A stretch of 64,000 bases of DNA, taken from contig JAWDGP010000077.1 of assembly GCA_033675545.1 (NCBI GenBank), forward strand, positions 330,001-394,000. The letters run 5' to 3'. The notes under the pieces are model-generated. The model had not been told where the DNA came from. It did no database searches and saw nothing but the letters and a program-made list of their open reading frames with translations. A program made the translations under genes and the position numbers. This stretch comes from Elysia crispata. Its lineage: Eukaryota > Mollusca > Gastropoda > Plakobranchidae. Shown one piece after another: positions 12,141 to 27,100 of this stretch; positions within the stretch are counted from its first letter, which is position 1; each line of letters begins with the position of its first letter.

Positions 12141-15100
12141 ATGACGAAAACACCAACCCTAGCGTTAAGACCACCTAAAGAAATTCTTGACATCTTTTGG
12201 ACTCTTGCTGATGGAACTGATGAGCAGCGAACTTCAGGAACCATCAAACTTGCCAGACTCATCAAGGAATCAAAGGTTAAGAAGGAAGTAATATTAGATA
12301 CTAGATCAAGTCTAGGTCTGTTTTTGAAATCCAAACTACTTTAACTAGGCTTGTCTTTAAGCCTAAGATTTTAAATGTAGATCCTATACCCTTCGAGCGA
12401 TCTAGATTCATGAGTAGTAGGAAAAAGATTCTCTAGATCTAAATTCAGGATTACTATGGTAATGTGGATTATCACGTTATTAATTATTAAATCGTTTCAT
12501 TACCCTGGCTTTGTAAGTTTGTTTCTACATTTTTATAATGCTACTATAATAACCCCTGACAGCTCATTTAAAGGTTAGTTGGGGAATTGTAGATTATCAT
12601 TTGTCATGGAATTTATCGTTATGAGCAACCAAAATATCATTTAAGTTTTTTCAATGCTCTTAACTGCTCGAATCAAAAAGTTGTGGAAGGTATCATACAT
12701 TTTAATTTTGCTCTTGGAGTTACAGTAATCATTTTTTGTACTAAATCAACACTTTTTATATATCCATTTATTGATGCTGTTGACTCAGAGAGTAATTTAT
12801 TTAATCATGAAGAATAAATTTCAATAAATTACCACTCTTCTCATATACTAGATATAGACCTACAGCAGATAAACTATCAATGTCAAGGGCCTGGAGAGCC
12901 AAACTTTATGGGAATGAAAATTTATTCGGCCATTATAAATTGTAACTAACCTTTTAAAAGAAATCTTTGCTGAAAAAGATCTGTTTTGAAGCAATCACTA
13001 CTCTTGTTCAACCAGGATGATGAGAAAGAAAAAATTCAGACATATTGTCGAGATCGCCTTGTGAAAGGTCTAAGTTCAGGAAGGAAATTTGCTAGAGTTG
13101 GATTTTCAGTGGCTCTTGCACAGGTATATTGAACATGTGAATTTGATTTAGAAGTAACTAATGATTTTATTGAATGTAAGCTTATAAAGCATAGTCATAT
13201 AAGGTAAAATTAACATTTGATAAAGAAAATATGTAAGTAAATTAGAAACTATAAAATATAAATTTTTAACTTTAAACTTAAGATCTATTGTTTTCTCATC
13301 TTTTTCATTTTTTACCATTTTAACTATCGTAAGCCTAAAAGAGTAGTGTTTTATTACATTTTTTTTCCTCCAAGCTTCTACATGAACAGCATTTACAAGC
13401 AGATGATGTTGTTACAACGATCCAAGAAAAGCTCAAATTTCAGCGCCACGAAAAACGCTCAAAATCAGTATGTAAATTGTAATTAAAAAGTTATTAACAA
13501 TTCTAATTGTGTAGCAGATACTGCGTGAATTTAAAGTTCACTGATTATTGATCTAAACCTATGATTCAGATTAGTAAGTTGTGAGACATTGCACCAGTCA
13601 TTTGTTGTTGTTTTTTTTTAATAGTAAAATTATTGTAGAATTACAGGAAACACTTCTAACATTTAACTCTAATTGATTCATTGATAGCCATAACTCTGAG
13701 CCAAGCATATTTTAGATATGCATATGATTGTTCTTATTTTTTGTAGCTTTACACTGAAAAATATTATAACGATATATTTATATGTAATATATATTGCGTT
13801 ATCAATTGATCAGTCCTATCCTAAGTGCGTAAGGACTTAGCCTTTGAAAACTAGATTCCTGCAAGCTGACTAGATAATTCAATATTGTGTCACATGCTTT
13901 CTTTATTCACAGCTAACTTTGTTTTACAGATAAGCTGTCTCCAAAATGATTTAATGATAATTTTCTTTCTCAACATGCTTCTGTCTTTTATTTTGACCAT
14001 TTTTATTGGAATATAAATGACACATACTAATTACATTTAATTGAAGGTTTGAAATAGTCTTAAGATGAAAACATTTTCTCTTGTGATGTAGGATTGGCTT
14101 TACAATCATGAATGAAGTTTTTTTTTTTTTATTTCAAACAGGAGGTAGGAGGCATCTTTCTTGGCAGGGCATTTGGATTTTCCTCAGTTGTCCAGTCTGG
14201 CAGACTTTCAAAGGTACTATAAGCTTTTTCTTGTAGAGCTTAATTACACTAGAAACCACACCTGTTAATGATTTTGAAGCAAGAGTGAAGATGTTTTTTT
14301 TTTTGTTCAGAAAAATAAAGAATATTTTTATCGAGGGCTTTTCAAATACTTATACTTTATTTGTTGTTTTTTTTTCATTTCTTTTGTTTAAATTAAATAT
14401 TTGGCACAAAGAAATTACTTCCACATTTTTTGTACAACAGCAAATAAAGTGTCATCCCAAATTCATGCACGGAGTAATCCTATATTAGAGGGAGTGTAAA
14501 TAATGTCGAAAAAATTTTCTTGATATGTCCTGCGGGATATTACTCAAGGGCATTGGAATCCAATGCAGTTGCTATGGGCCACCTAGCTCAAAAATATTTG
14601 TCCACGACTGATTGCAGAAAATAACACTTTTCCTACTTGACTTATGTGGATTATTCCTAAAATTTCAGATGAATGGTGAGGCAGTGGGGATTCTGACAAA
14701 TGAACTGTTGGCCATGGCTGATAAAAAATCTTACTTGAAAGCAGTTTGCAACAAAACTTTGGAAGATATTGTAACACAGGTAATGCAAGTAAGCCTGAAG
14801 TGGCAAGGCATTATTAGGGGTTACTGATGATTCATAATAATTATTCATAATTATGTTTTCTAGATGTACAACTCACTGTCCTTTACAAGTTTTTAAAAAC
14901 AAAATAGAACTTTACATGAAAGCTTTTACAGCTAAAAAAACAACGAAATTTAATATTTAGATTTGTCAAGGATCAATGTCCGCAATCCTAAGAATAAAAT
15001 TCAGCCTGTTGGGAGAATGAACACATATGAATAGTATGTGAAGAGCAGGCTACATATTCAATTAATTTATTCATTTAGTTAAAAGTGGAATCCAATAAGT

Positions 15101-18100
15101 ACACCTGATTTTCAATCTCAAACAATAAGAGTTTCCATAAAGAATAAGTATATGTTATGTTTACAAGCAGTGCTTTGAGTATGAAATTGTGTTGACATGA
15201 TGTATTTTCAAATTAAAGATTGGTTTTTCAAAACTGTTTATTTGCATTTGCAATAATTTTTGAAACAGTTTCTTGGATTTTCAACATTTTTATTCCTTTG
15301 AGACAAGAGATACTTTTTAAACACAAGTTCATTCTCATATATATCTTACTAAACAAACAAAAAAAAACATGTATAAAGTGATCTTAGATGGCATTCAGTT
15401 GATCAGATCATAGGATTGGAAAGTTCTGGAAAACAAATTCTGAGTATTCGAAAACCACTCTTCCATTAGAAAAATGGCTTATAGTCTCTATTAAATGTAA
15501 ATTGAAGTGAGTGTAGTGAGTAGAGCGCCTAACAGGCTGCTTCACCTCGCTCCGTATGTTTGACGGTTTCTCTGCTGGATATTGTTGTGCTTTCCCAAGA
15601 TTTTTATATGCGCCTGCTCGTAAAACCCCAGTGCTTAGTTTGAGATAAAAATCATGCTGAATTTCTTTCTATCTTGTCGGCAATCTAACATTTTGTCCAC
15701 TATCATGCTGGGCCTAGTGTTGTTCTATCTGACATTTTCTTGCTTGGTGAGTTTGGCCATAGCGCAAAATGTAAACACCACAGTGCAAAAGTACTCGTGT
15801 GTAGAGTTACAGACCATAGGACAAGTTTTCCAGGTAACCCCGCCCCTCGATGTTTTGGCCAGGTGTGCAGGGTTGAAAATACTGAACATTACTAGATCTA
15901 GATGTGCTACACCGACTGAGCACAAGAAAACTAGAAGAAAGAAGAGAGGTGGGAGGAGAAAACGCCATGTCATTGACGTCATTCGCTCAGCTAATCTGGG
16001 GCACTTCCTGACCCGTGACCTCGCTCATGAGTGTGTAGCTAATAATAGAAACGTAAACATAAACAATGCGTGTGTAGCTAACAATAGAAACGTAAACATA
16101 AACAATATTTTGTACATTGATTGTAGCAACGATTTCCGAGAAAGGACGCCACATTTTAGAATCGGCTGCATCAATACGCAGTCATGCTGCAATAAAACGG
16201 AAATGATATTCGATCAGTTGATTGAACAAGACATCGACATCCTCTGTATAACAGAAACATGGCTTCACGAACAGGCGACGACCACATCTTGGCCATGCTA
16301 CGCCCTCCGGGCTACGAGATCAAGTCCTTTCCACACATCGACCAGAGAGGGGGTGGTGTAGCTTTCATCTATCGCCTGTCCTCTTTCACCATCCGTACAT
16401 CAGAATGGTCATTAACATCTCACAAAACATTTGAGATCGCCACGTGTTCATTCCAGACAAGCCATAACAAACTAACCATTGTGTGTATTTATCGGCCTTC
16501 ATCACGCAAACTCCGGAAAACCAGCACAAACAGTGAGGAAACGTTTTTCACCGAGTTCAACGATTTGGTTTGCTCCTTACGTCAACGCGGACACCCATTT
16601 GTTATAACGGGCGATCTAAACATCCATGTCGACATTCCCACTGACCTGTTCACCGTGCTGTTTCAGTCCATCCTTGATCAACATGAGCTTGTCCAGCACG
16701 TAACAGTACCAACACATAAGAATGGTCATACACTCGATTTGATTATCACAACAAAGGAGCACTCTTTCCTCGTCGACTTGGAGGTAATAGACAAAAGCAT
16801 ATCTGACCACTTCTTACTTCGAGCCGACATTGATACACTGAAACCTAAAAAGCTACAGCATACTGTCCAGTCACGTGACATCAAGCGACTGGACAAGGCG
16901 GCGTTCCTGTCAGATGCCGCATCTTCACTCAGTTCGTCAACCATCTCTGCTGAGTGTCTCGTGTCCACCCTGCGAGATACACTGGATAAACACACCCCCG
17001 TCGTCACCCGCACCATCTCAGTACGACCAGTCGCTCCGTGGTACACTCTCGACATCAAGGAGGCCAAGCGCAAGCGTCGGCAGACAGAGCGACGATGGAG
17101 GAAATCGGGCCTTCAAGTGCACCGGGACATCCTTGCCCACCAAAGAAACATTATCAACTCCCTTATTCGCTCTCACAAGAAAGCTTACTTCACCAAAAAG
17201 CTTGAAGAAGTTAAAACAACGAAAGAACTCTTCCAGACAACAGACCATCTCATGGGACACCAAACGTCGTCTTCCCTTCCACCCGGAGAAGATAAAGAAC
17301 TCTGTAATCAATTTTTACTTACTTTCAATAACAAGATTGATAATATAAGAACATTTCTTGGTAACGACACACCACTGCCAGATGAGCATGAACCATCAAC
17401 TGGAAATACTATGACTGAATTTTGCTATGTAACTGAAGAGGAAATTACAAAGTATATAAAAGCATCCTCCCCCAAAACGTGTGATTTAGATCCGATCCCA
17501 ACATCTTTATTAAAGGAATACACAATGGAGTTAGTCCCTTACATAACAAAAATTATAAATGAATCTCTGGCCACTGGTGTTGTACCTGACATTTTCAAAC
17601 GTGCTATTGTGACACCTCTTCTCAAGAAGCCCGGGCTTGACGAAACGGATCTTAAAAACTTTAGACCTGTCTCAAATCTCAATTTTCTATCAAAAATTCT
17701 GGAAAAAGTTGTATTAGTTCAAGTCCTGAAACACGTTAAAAGTAACGGTTTTGATGAAGTTCTTCAATCCGCATACAAGATGCACCATAGCACGGAGACT
17801 GCACTTTTAAAAGTGACCTCAGATATTCTGGACTTAGTAGATGACAAAAACTTATGTCTCCTTGTGCTGCTTGATCTAACAGCTGCTTTCGACACTATTG
17901 ATCATGAAATTTTACTAAACAGGCTTAAGAAGTCGTTTCTTGTGTCGGGTACAGTACTTACGTGGTTTGAGTCATATCTTACCAATAGATTTTATTGTGT
18001 TAATGTGAGGCTTGAAACGTCTCAAAATCTTCCTCTCAAATATGGAGTCCCTCAAGGCTCAGTTTTAGGTCCTGTTCTCTTTACCATGTATACTAAACCA

Positions 18101-21100
18101 CTGTCTGCCCTTATTAGGAAACATAGCATAAGTTACCACCTTTATGCTGATGACACCCAATTATATGGAGCAAGTGACACTGAAAACATACACCAACTTA
18201 TACATACAACCACCCACTGCATACAAGATATCAGCTCATGGATGAACATCAACAAACTCAAGCTAAACGAAGACAAAACAGATATAATTATTTTTGGGTG
18301 CAGCAAATCCATCGATAGCTTGCCCGTGATCAAATTTGATCTAAATGGACATGAAGTACTATGCAGTAAGAAAGTGAAAAATCTCGGGGCTATATTAGAC
18401 CAAGATATGTCAACGTTTTCTTTTGTTTCGAATCTCTGTAAGAATTTATATTTTCAAGTAAGAAAGATCAGCTCAATAAGAAAGTATATAAACCATAATG
18501 TTGCAAAAACACTTGTAACTACACTAATACTATCAAGAATTGATTATTGTAATTCTTTGTTAGCAGGCCTGCCAAAACAACAATTGCAACGACTACAAAA
18601 TCTTCAAAACAATGCTGCTAGATTAATTACCTTAAAGCGTAAGAGAGATCATGTTACGCCAACGTTGATAGAGCTGCACTGGTTGAACATAAATGATCGT
18701 ATCTGCTACAAGATCTGTCTTTTTTGTTTTAAGTGCCTGAACAACATGGCACCAGAATACCTAACTGGCATGTTAAGAGTTTACACACCATCACGTTCAT
18801 TACGATCTGCTAACGTCCGAACAATTCTTGTCAAACCACATAAAAACTATGTTGCCTACGGCAAGCGATCATTTTCTTATGTAGCACCAACCATGTGGAA
18901 TCGGCTCCCCAGATATATCAGAGAGTCTGATTCCATAGAGACCTTTAAAAGGCAGCTTAAACACTATTTATTCACCACAACGTATTCCCGGCAGTAGATG
19001 ATGTTTTACTTGTATCATATTCTTAAGCACATGTATATTATGCATGTTATTTTTTTATATAATATGTATGTTATTCTTTATGCTATGTACGTTGTTATGT
19101 ATGTATGTTCAGGCCGTCTAGCCTGCTTCTATCTTATTCTTTTTCTTGTAAAGCGCATAGAGCATTTTAATCATTTGGATATGCGCTATATAAATGCACT
19201 TTATTATTATTATTATTATTAAATTACCCATCAATTCATTATTTTAAACATGAATGCCTCAGTGATTACATTTTTTTGTCTTTACCACAATCAGGTGTCA
19301 GCTGATGACTTTGGAGACCACATTTGGCTGAAACTGAGAGACAAAATGAAGCAAGGCTGGGATTCGTCCTCGCTGCATACAATCTCTCTATTACTGACCT
19401 GTCGTAGCAAATTCCCTGTTCGTACCTTTTCTCTGAGTCAATGATTTCTTCCATGTACTATACGTTATTACTCATTTATTTTTCTGTTGAATTTAATTAA
19501 TCTTTGTAAATTAGTCTCTTGTCATAGAAATCATTGATTTTGTACACTCCAGACTTCCATACAGAAACAGGCTAATGTCTTTCTTTTTCTTTTTTTTTCT
19601 TTTAGCTTTCAATAACCTCTTTGATTCAAGGTAATCAATTTGTCATTGTTATGCCTTGTTTTGAATGCTATTTGAGAACCTACAAGCTAAAATTTTAGGA
19701 AGATATATAACAAAAAAGGGGAGCCATGGGTACCAGAAGTGTTATGATTTAAAAGTATGGTAAATGTACATACCCACTTTTGAAAAACTCTTCAAATACA
19801 GGTTCTTGTGGCTTAATGACAGTCAAATGATCACAAATGTCTTAAGTTATCCTTTGTGATATGATTGAAATCGTAAAAATTATTTATAGCAATGATTTCA
19901 GGCAGGTTGATACAGATGATAACGATGGCAGTGTAGATAATTAATAAGGGTTTTTGCAGTTTTAAAATGCTGCTGATCAATAAGTATGATCAATATCTTT
20001 TCATTCTAATGACATGAATGAAATGTTTCTAAGATGCAACACATCTAGCTCTGACTTTAGTATGCTTTATAAAAAAAGATCACTCTACAAATGTAGCTGA
20101 GGATCAAAACTTGAACTTTCATCAGTGTTGTAATCAAAAGTCTTAGTAATAGCCATGCTAGCAAGAGTAAAGAAAATGCAAATTGGTCTCAAAATGAATT
20201 GTTTTATTATTTATTTTATTGATGATCTAATGGTGCTCTAATCATATTTTTTTAGGATATTGTGACCAAGAAGTTTCTCAAGAAACATTGGGGCTTCCCA
20301 TTACTTGGTGAGGAGAATGATGAACAGCTACTGAAGGCAACATTGGTACGCTGGTTTGATTATTTACAGCTAATGTGAAATTTATTCATTTTAAGATAGT
20401 TTTTCTTTTTATATAATTTTTTTTTCCACGTAAGTCTTAAAAATAAATATGAGAACTGCCAGTACCTTGAACGAGTGATAATTCTTTTTCTTTTTTTACT
20501 TGAATTGTTAAATCATGAAATTCAATATTTGAATAAAAAAAGATAATTACTCAGTTAAAATGGTAGATAGGTTTTTATTTAAAAAAAAACAAACAAATGA
20601 AAATCAATCTTAGTGCCAGACCCTTACTTAGAAGCCAATGTTATGTTATACACAGACCTTTTTTAAAAATTGTATCCTAAACAAACTATATTAAAATATT
20701 CCCTTCATTTTGTCTTAGGACACAGTTCAAGGAGCAGATTTGTTGCTGGAAAAAATAATTCCCAGTGCTACAGCAGAGGGCAGGGACATCACTTCTGTTT
20801 GGAATGGAATTGGGGGTACTGTTTATGTCGGTTGTAATTATAACTTTAATTGATAACGCTAATGATGCAAGGATATTGTTTTATTTTTTTATTTTTTTTA
20901 TTTTATGGCTTTAATATTCTTGATTTCATACAAATGTTATTGAAATTATCCACTGCAAAATAATCGTTCCTGTGACTCCTAACAGAGATTCAATTTAGTA
21001 ATGAAACACTTTCATACACTTTTATTTAAAGTAACATCCGGTTTTAAAATTGATGACAGGTATCTGACTCATATTCTGTTAATTATCTTAATATTAATAA

Positions 21101-24100
21101 TTTTTGTACAACATGCCTCCATTAAGGTTGATTCTCTAAAAAAAAAAATATCGATGAAACCCAAATATTTTGAATGGACATTTTGCTGATAGTATATGAG
21201 GGGCAAACATTATTTCATATGTTAAATGAATCAAAATGGTTTTTTTTGTCCAAAAAATAGTTTTTATATCCTTAACTTAACTGAAGTAAAGGAAATACAG
21301 AAAAATACTTTAAGCCCAATTGTTCATTGTGATTTCAGAAAAACTTGTTGAGCACTTACCTGAGAAGAGAGCAGATGTTATGGCACAGAGACAACTGCTA
21401 GGCATAAAAATTGCATCAAGACTCTTGCTTGGAGCCTCAACGCAACAAGTAAACATTTGATACATTTGACGGCAGATTATTTGTCAAACTGATAGATTTT
21501 GGTATTTTAAGCATTGTATATCACATATCTATCTAGCCCTCATGATACATAAAATCTCGGCTTAAAAATGGACATGGTCAAGGAACATGGAGCAAATAAA
21601 GAAAAAAAAATTGTAACAATTGTTTGGTAACACACTATAATAAAACTAGTAAATGCCTGATTACTAATGAATAGTTTTTCAAGTAATGGCAAAAATTTTT
21701 GTTGTTTTAAATGATGTCAGAAGTTGCATATTGGTAAACTTATTAAAATCTTGAATGATCTGGTATTTTTTCTCAAATAGAAACAGAAAATTTTTAAAAC
21801 TGAAAAAAAAGGATCTTTGCTGCTTCTCAAGTATGATATTACTTTTTTTTTTTCTTCATTTTTTGTTTGTGTATTGACCACTGCCAATTCAGACAATATC
21901 AAATTGTTAGGAGTAGATGAAAAGAACTGATCTTGTAATGACAACAACTTGTAATTTTGTTTGAATTATTTCAAAGAAATCTTTTCCTTCTGGCTCTGAA
22001 TAATATAAATATCATTAAAGATGGTCTCAGAATGCTCTTGAAACAGTTTTATGAGTGCCTTAAATATGATTTTTGTGCCCCAGGTTCCTCTCCCGACATT
22101 ATGCAATGGACCGAAAAGAGCACATTATCATTGATCTGGTGTGCCTTGTCCAAATACTACTGAGTTCCTTGGCTTTTCCATTGCATTACTTGACAACTGT
22201 GAAGTAAATATTTTTTTGTCTTCAGGTAGTGAGTGTTTGCCTCTCTCCAAAGATGGTTGGTCTCATTTTTCACAACATAACGCGTAAGAATGATCCTTTG
22301 GCATCAGCAACAGATCAGCTGGTGAGTTATGATTTTCAGCAACGCAAAAGACTGTCAAGAAAAATTGTAAAAATTGATATACCTATTCTTCTTTAATGCT
22401 TATTCTGCTTTTTTTCTTTGATAATGATAATCAACAGCACTTGTGAATATTAAACAACAAAAGATTTCTCTTCAATGCATACTTATATGACCCACAGCAC
22501 TTTGTATTTAGTTTATGACTAAATTCAGCTAATCCTACCAGCTACATATCAAATAACCCTTTTTTTTTCTTCTTAAAAACCTTGCTTTTAAGTGTCTTTA
22601 TTTATAATAAAGTTTTGTAGTGTCAGTGGACAGGAATAATTTGAAAATGTTCCAACATGCTACAAATGTCATTACCTTATGCATGTTTTTAAACTGTCAC
22701 CCATCCCCTGTATGTGGCTCTTTCAGTTTGAAAAGTTGTGTAATCAACTAAAAGAAAATAGTGAATCACATAAGATTAGCGACCTGGTTGAGAAGCTGTG
22801 GAAGTTAGAGGCGTCTCTCTCTGAAGAAAACAACAAAAGTACTCCGAGAGTGGACCTTGTAAACTCAACAAATTTCACTCGTTTGATAGACATGGTAAAT
22901 ATGCTTTGAAAATTCTAATTTTATGTAATGGTAAAAGAATTGTATTTGTCTGTTTAATTTCTAATGTATTACAGTTTATTTATGGAATTTGAAATTGAAT
23001 ATTTTGATGAACACTTTTTTTTATTCATTATTTGATTCTAGCTGCTAAATCTAATGCAAATAAATGATTAACCTTTTTCAGTAGCAATGCTGTTAGACAA
23101 TGACTGAAGATAATCATTTTTGAATTATAAAATCATCGGTTGGGTTGAGGTCTGTAAGTGTTTTTTCCTTAAAAATCTATTGCCAATGTCAAATTTGGCT
23201 CTCTTCCCTCTTTCTTTACATTTTACAAATATTGGTGCCTGTTTATCTTGGAACCTGAAAAAAAAGAAGGGAAAAAGGAAGAGTATAAATATATGACAAT
23301 GATGATACATGAAAACTCAAAAAAAAAAAAAATCAACCAAACCAAAAGCAAAATAAAAGAGACATATCAAGCCGTTTAAGGCACTGTATCTGTGAAAGAA
23401 TCACACAAGTGACACTACAAACCAAAGGTGTAACCATCTCTATTCTGAACTCTGGAATAGTATGATATGCATATAATTACTGATAACTGCAAATAAATGG
23501 TAACTGGCATCTACAGTATTGGTCAAAACCAGTAAGAAGTGGTTAAATAATTTTTTTAATTGCAAGTACCATTCCTTTAGGCGAACTCAATGCTAAGGCT
23601 AGTATTTTTAGCAAGATTTAATTTTTGAAAAATTCTTTTCAGATGAAAAAGGAAGAGATACAAAAGTATACAGATATCTTAATAGCCATGGTGAAAGGAA
23701 AAGACAAGTTAGAAGTTATGTGAGTTGCAATTCCATTTCTCTTGTACTCAACATTTTTCCTTTTTGTCTCAGTGTAAACCATAGACATATTGAACCATAT
23801 ACTAGTGTAAGATCTTGTCTATATCAACTATTTATTAACCTTAAGAAACAGGAAGGTAAAAATCAAGTGAAACTTTTTCAATGGTGCATACAGAATTTTA
23901 TGACTGACATTAGTGTGTGACAGAATTTCTTTTGATGCTTCCAACACTCTATCAGTTGAGCCATTATCTTTGTGACATCCGTGAACATTCTCTAATGATT
24001 CAGTTTAATTTTATCAAGGCTACCTTTTCATTCTTGAATAGATCAGAGCAAGCTTCAAGAAAAACAAGGCAGTTGGAGACTTGTCTGCGTCAGCTGCAAC

Positions 24101-27100
24101 ATCTAGTGACCTCATCTTACATTGCTCCAAGCCTTGATGTTCAGGCCAAGGTGCTCACATTATTCCATAGGCTTGCCTTCTTCAAGGTGAACAAGAAAGT
24201 CAAGGGCATCCAGCATGTAAGTTTTCTGTACAATTTGTTTTGTAATAAATGGATTTTATCAGTCATTGTATGGCCAGACCCATTGATATTCATTTTGGAA
24301 TGATAATACAAAACTAGCAAGAATTAAAAAAGATTTTTCCAGTAATTGATCTTTATGAGAGCTAAAGAATATTTATAGATAAACTGCAGACACAAATAAT
24401 ATAACCCTGTCCAATATTATCCTTCTCTTCTATAGTGTGAATCATGCATAAATTTTGATGAAGACAGTTCTACAAGGAAGCTGTGTGAATCACTCTTGTT
24501 CAAAAGCCTAAACAGTATCTCCACATTAAAGACAGGTGAGTTGGCGATGATGAGAGTAGTTTTGAATAAGGGAAGGAGTATAGAGGGAAGGGGGGGGAGG
24601 GGAAAGGGATGTGTATTGAAGTTAGCAAAGGGCAGAGAAAACTAAATATCAGGATTTATTGTTTTTGTTTTTTTTAAGAATTGGCTGATAATGCTTTAGA
24701 TTTGCTTTTTTTTTGTATATTTTTTTTTTACCTGTTGCTATCGGTTAGTTTTGATTAAATTTTTCTTGACTGCTTCTGAAACAGAACAAAAATATTATTG
24801 CCCAGTTCTTTCTTTCAGTCAATATTTTTCTTCCAAATCAGAAACTGAAAAAAATTATTTCAGAAAATATTCACTTAATCTTTTAATCTAACGAGTAGGA
24901 TGCTTTCATTAGATTTGATCTTCTTTGATTTAAAGATTTTGCCTGTGGCTACTTGCATTAAAAATAACTCACTTTTAAAAAAATTCTTTAGTTAAATTGT
25001 GATATATTTGTTTTATTGAATGTGGATTTTCAATGTTTTGCTATTATTGGCATTCTTGTCTACAGGTCACCAGAACAAGTCAGAAAGAGATTCACATTTC
25101 CTTCAGTTGCTGTTCGTTCTGTGCCAATACAGTCAGGTATACATACGTGATATGTTTTGTAACTTGTTAATCCAAAGGGATGATCTTTTTAGCTGTCTTT
25201 CTATGATCTTTTATTTGATAGCAATACTTCAGAACTGCTTAATCATCGATAATTAAGTTACAAGATTTCCAATGGGTTCTACAATTGTTCAACAAAAGTT
25301 GATAAAGACGGACAATTAAAAAAAATGCTAAGCAGAGATTAAAAGTCCCAAAGGCTATTAGCTCAAAGAGCATTAGTTTTACTGAAAATTAGGTTATTTA
25401 TGAATAGTGATAAACAGTCAGTATCATTAGGTAATAAATGCTCGGTTGCTTTGGACCAAAATAAGATCTGCATTTTTTTTATTCTTTCGGCTTAAGAGAA
25501 GGCTGTTGCATGGTTATGAATCATGCCATCTCAATCTTTTTGCCATTTATGTACAGGAACTTCTGTCATGCGAGTCAGTCAATACAGTCAAAGAGTGGTC
25601 AGAAACTGTGAGTATTATTCAAAGTATTTTTGGGTTTGACAACCTAAGACTAAACTTTAAATTGTGAGGTCTACCATTGTAGGAGCTGCTTTAAACATCA
25701 TATTCATTTGAGTTTAGGGTATAGTCTGTTCATTACGAAGTGGCATCCAACAAGCCCTAATGAAATAAACTGGAACTGAACAGACAGGCCTTAAACTCGT
25801 CAGAAATCAAAGTTTTTTTTTCATATGCCTGCATTTTCAAAGATGTAAAACTGTCTAAGTGTAGATCTTAGCATATTCAGAGCAACATATTTATTTCTGT
25901 TTTTCATGGTAGTATAGTGAAGGAAATCATAGAATTTAAAATTTCTTGTTTTTATAAACATGGTAGCTTGAAAAAAGCAAAGTGCTTCAAGTTTATTGAT
26001 TTTCTTAAGAACTGATAGCGCTGTCATTGAAGCCAACAACCATTCCATTTTACTTGGTGCAAGTTCTTCAAATCTTTTATGTCCTGCATACTGCAAAATG
26101 CTAGTTTTATTTTGAGTTGAACCTCACAAGTTTGATTAAGATAATGAGTTGAAAGCATTATTACTAATTAGCCCAAAACCAGTCCTTATGAGTCAGATGA
26201 CCAATAGCAGAATTTGAAAAAAAAGTTATTTGGAAAAGAGCTGAAGGTTTAATATCCCCTCAAGGAATACTGACAATTTTATAAGCAGCTATCAAACCTG
26301 CGAAGCTAAAGTAAATTCTTTGTCCGAGTTAACACGTTTAAATGCAATATGTGGGACATGAGACACGTTTGGACATACATTCAAAGAACAGCTATTTTAA
26401 TCTCTTTCTTGCTTTCTTTCTCTTATCCCCACAAATTATTTGTCGCTATCAATGTTTTTTTCTCTTAAAGTTTTTACCTTCACTTTTTTTCAGATGCAAG
26501 AGGAATGGAGCAAGCTTTATAATAGTGTTTGTAAAATAAATGAGGTAAGTTTCAAGCTTTATATAATTGATTTCTTGAAAGTCAATGACTGAATAATCTT
26601 GAGTCAAAACAAATCTAGGAGATTTACTTTATAGTGTGCCGTGTTAATTTGACCAAATTTTCTCTGTCATGATAAAAAAACTAATGAAGTATCAAAACTG
26701 TTGACATATATAATAAAATATGTTAAAGGTATATTTAGCAGCTGTTGCTTTTTATATATGTGCAGTCTGTGGAGACAGAGTCAAAGAACAGAAACCACGC
26801 CTTCCAGTTGCTGCTCATGTATTTGGGTATTCAAATGTTTACAGATTACAAGACAGCCTCTGAGATGCTACAGGTAGACCCAAATACTGCCTAATAATCT
26901 CACTTTATCTTAACTGATCCTTAAGATCCTATAGAAGTAATGTTTACTCGTTAAGTTTACAAATAAACTATTTTTGTCTTGACAAGATGGTTGGCTCTTG
27001 AAATATTTGAACTCTCGAATTATAGTTGCATCAGCATCGGCAATCTTGTCACTAAGGGAGAGCATGAATTCTACCAAATTGCCACTTTTCAATTTAAAAA

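Larger units (their letters stand above)
15515..19220 (+). mobile_element. L2/CR1-like non-LTR retrotransposon (LINE), nearly complete
   Basis: The element sits in sense orientation in intron 5 of MYBBP1A. It encodes an apurinic-type endonuclease followed by a reverse transcriptase. Its end carries the GCGCTATATAAATGCA motif followed by a TTA microsatellite tail (19201-19220), as in the L2/CR1 group. The 5' boundary is estimated from the GC-richer sequence that begins near 15515. The upstream coding part has a basic GGRRKR tract like the N-terminal region of L2-type ORF2 proteins. Target-site duplications were not recognised. One frame break near 16270 separates the start of the endonuclease from the rest. 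Confidence 0.88.

Noticed and set aside
16259..16275. Programmed -1 frameshift between the two LINE frames
   Set aside because: No slippery heptamer or obvious downstream structure is visible. A one-base deletion is simpler.
22083..22137. Possible extra MYBBP1A exon (FLSRHYAMDRKEHIIIDL) between exons 9 and 10
   Set aside because: It has acceptor- and donor-like ends but is 55 bases long, so it would break the frame between two exons that join cleanly in phase 0.
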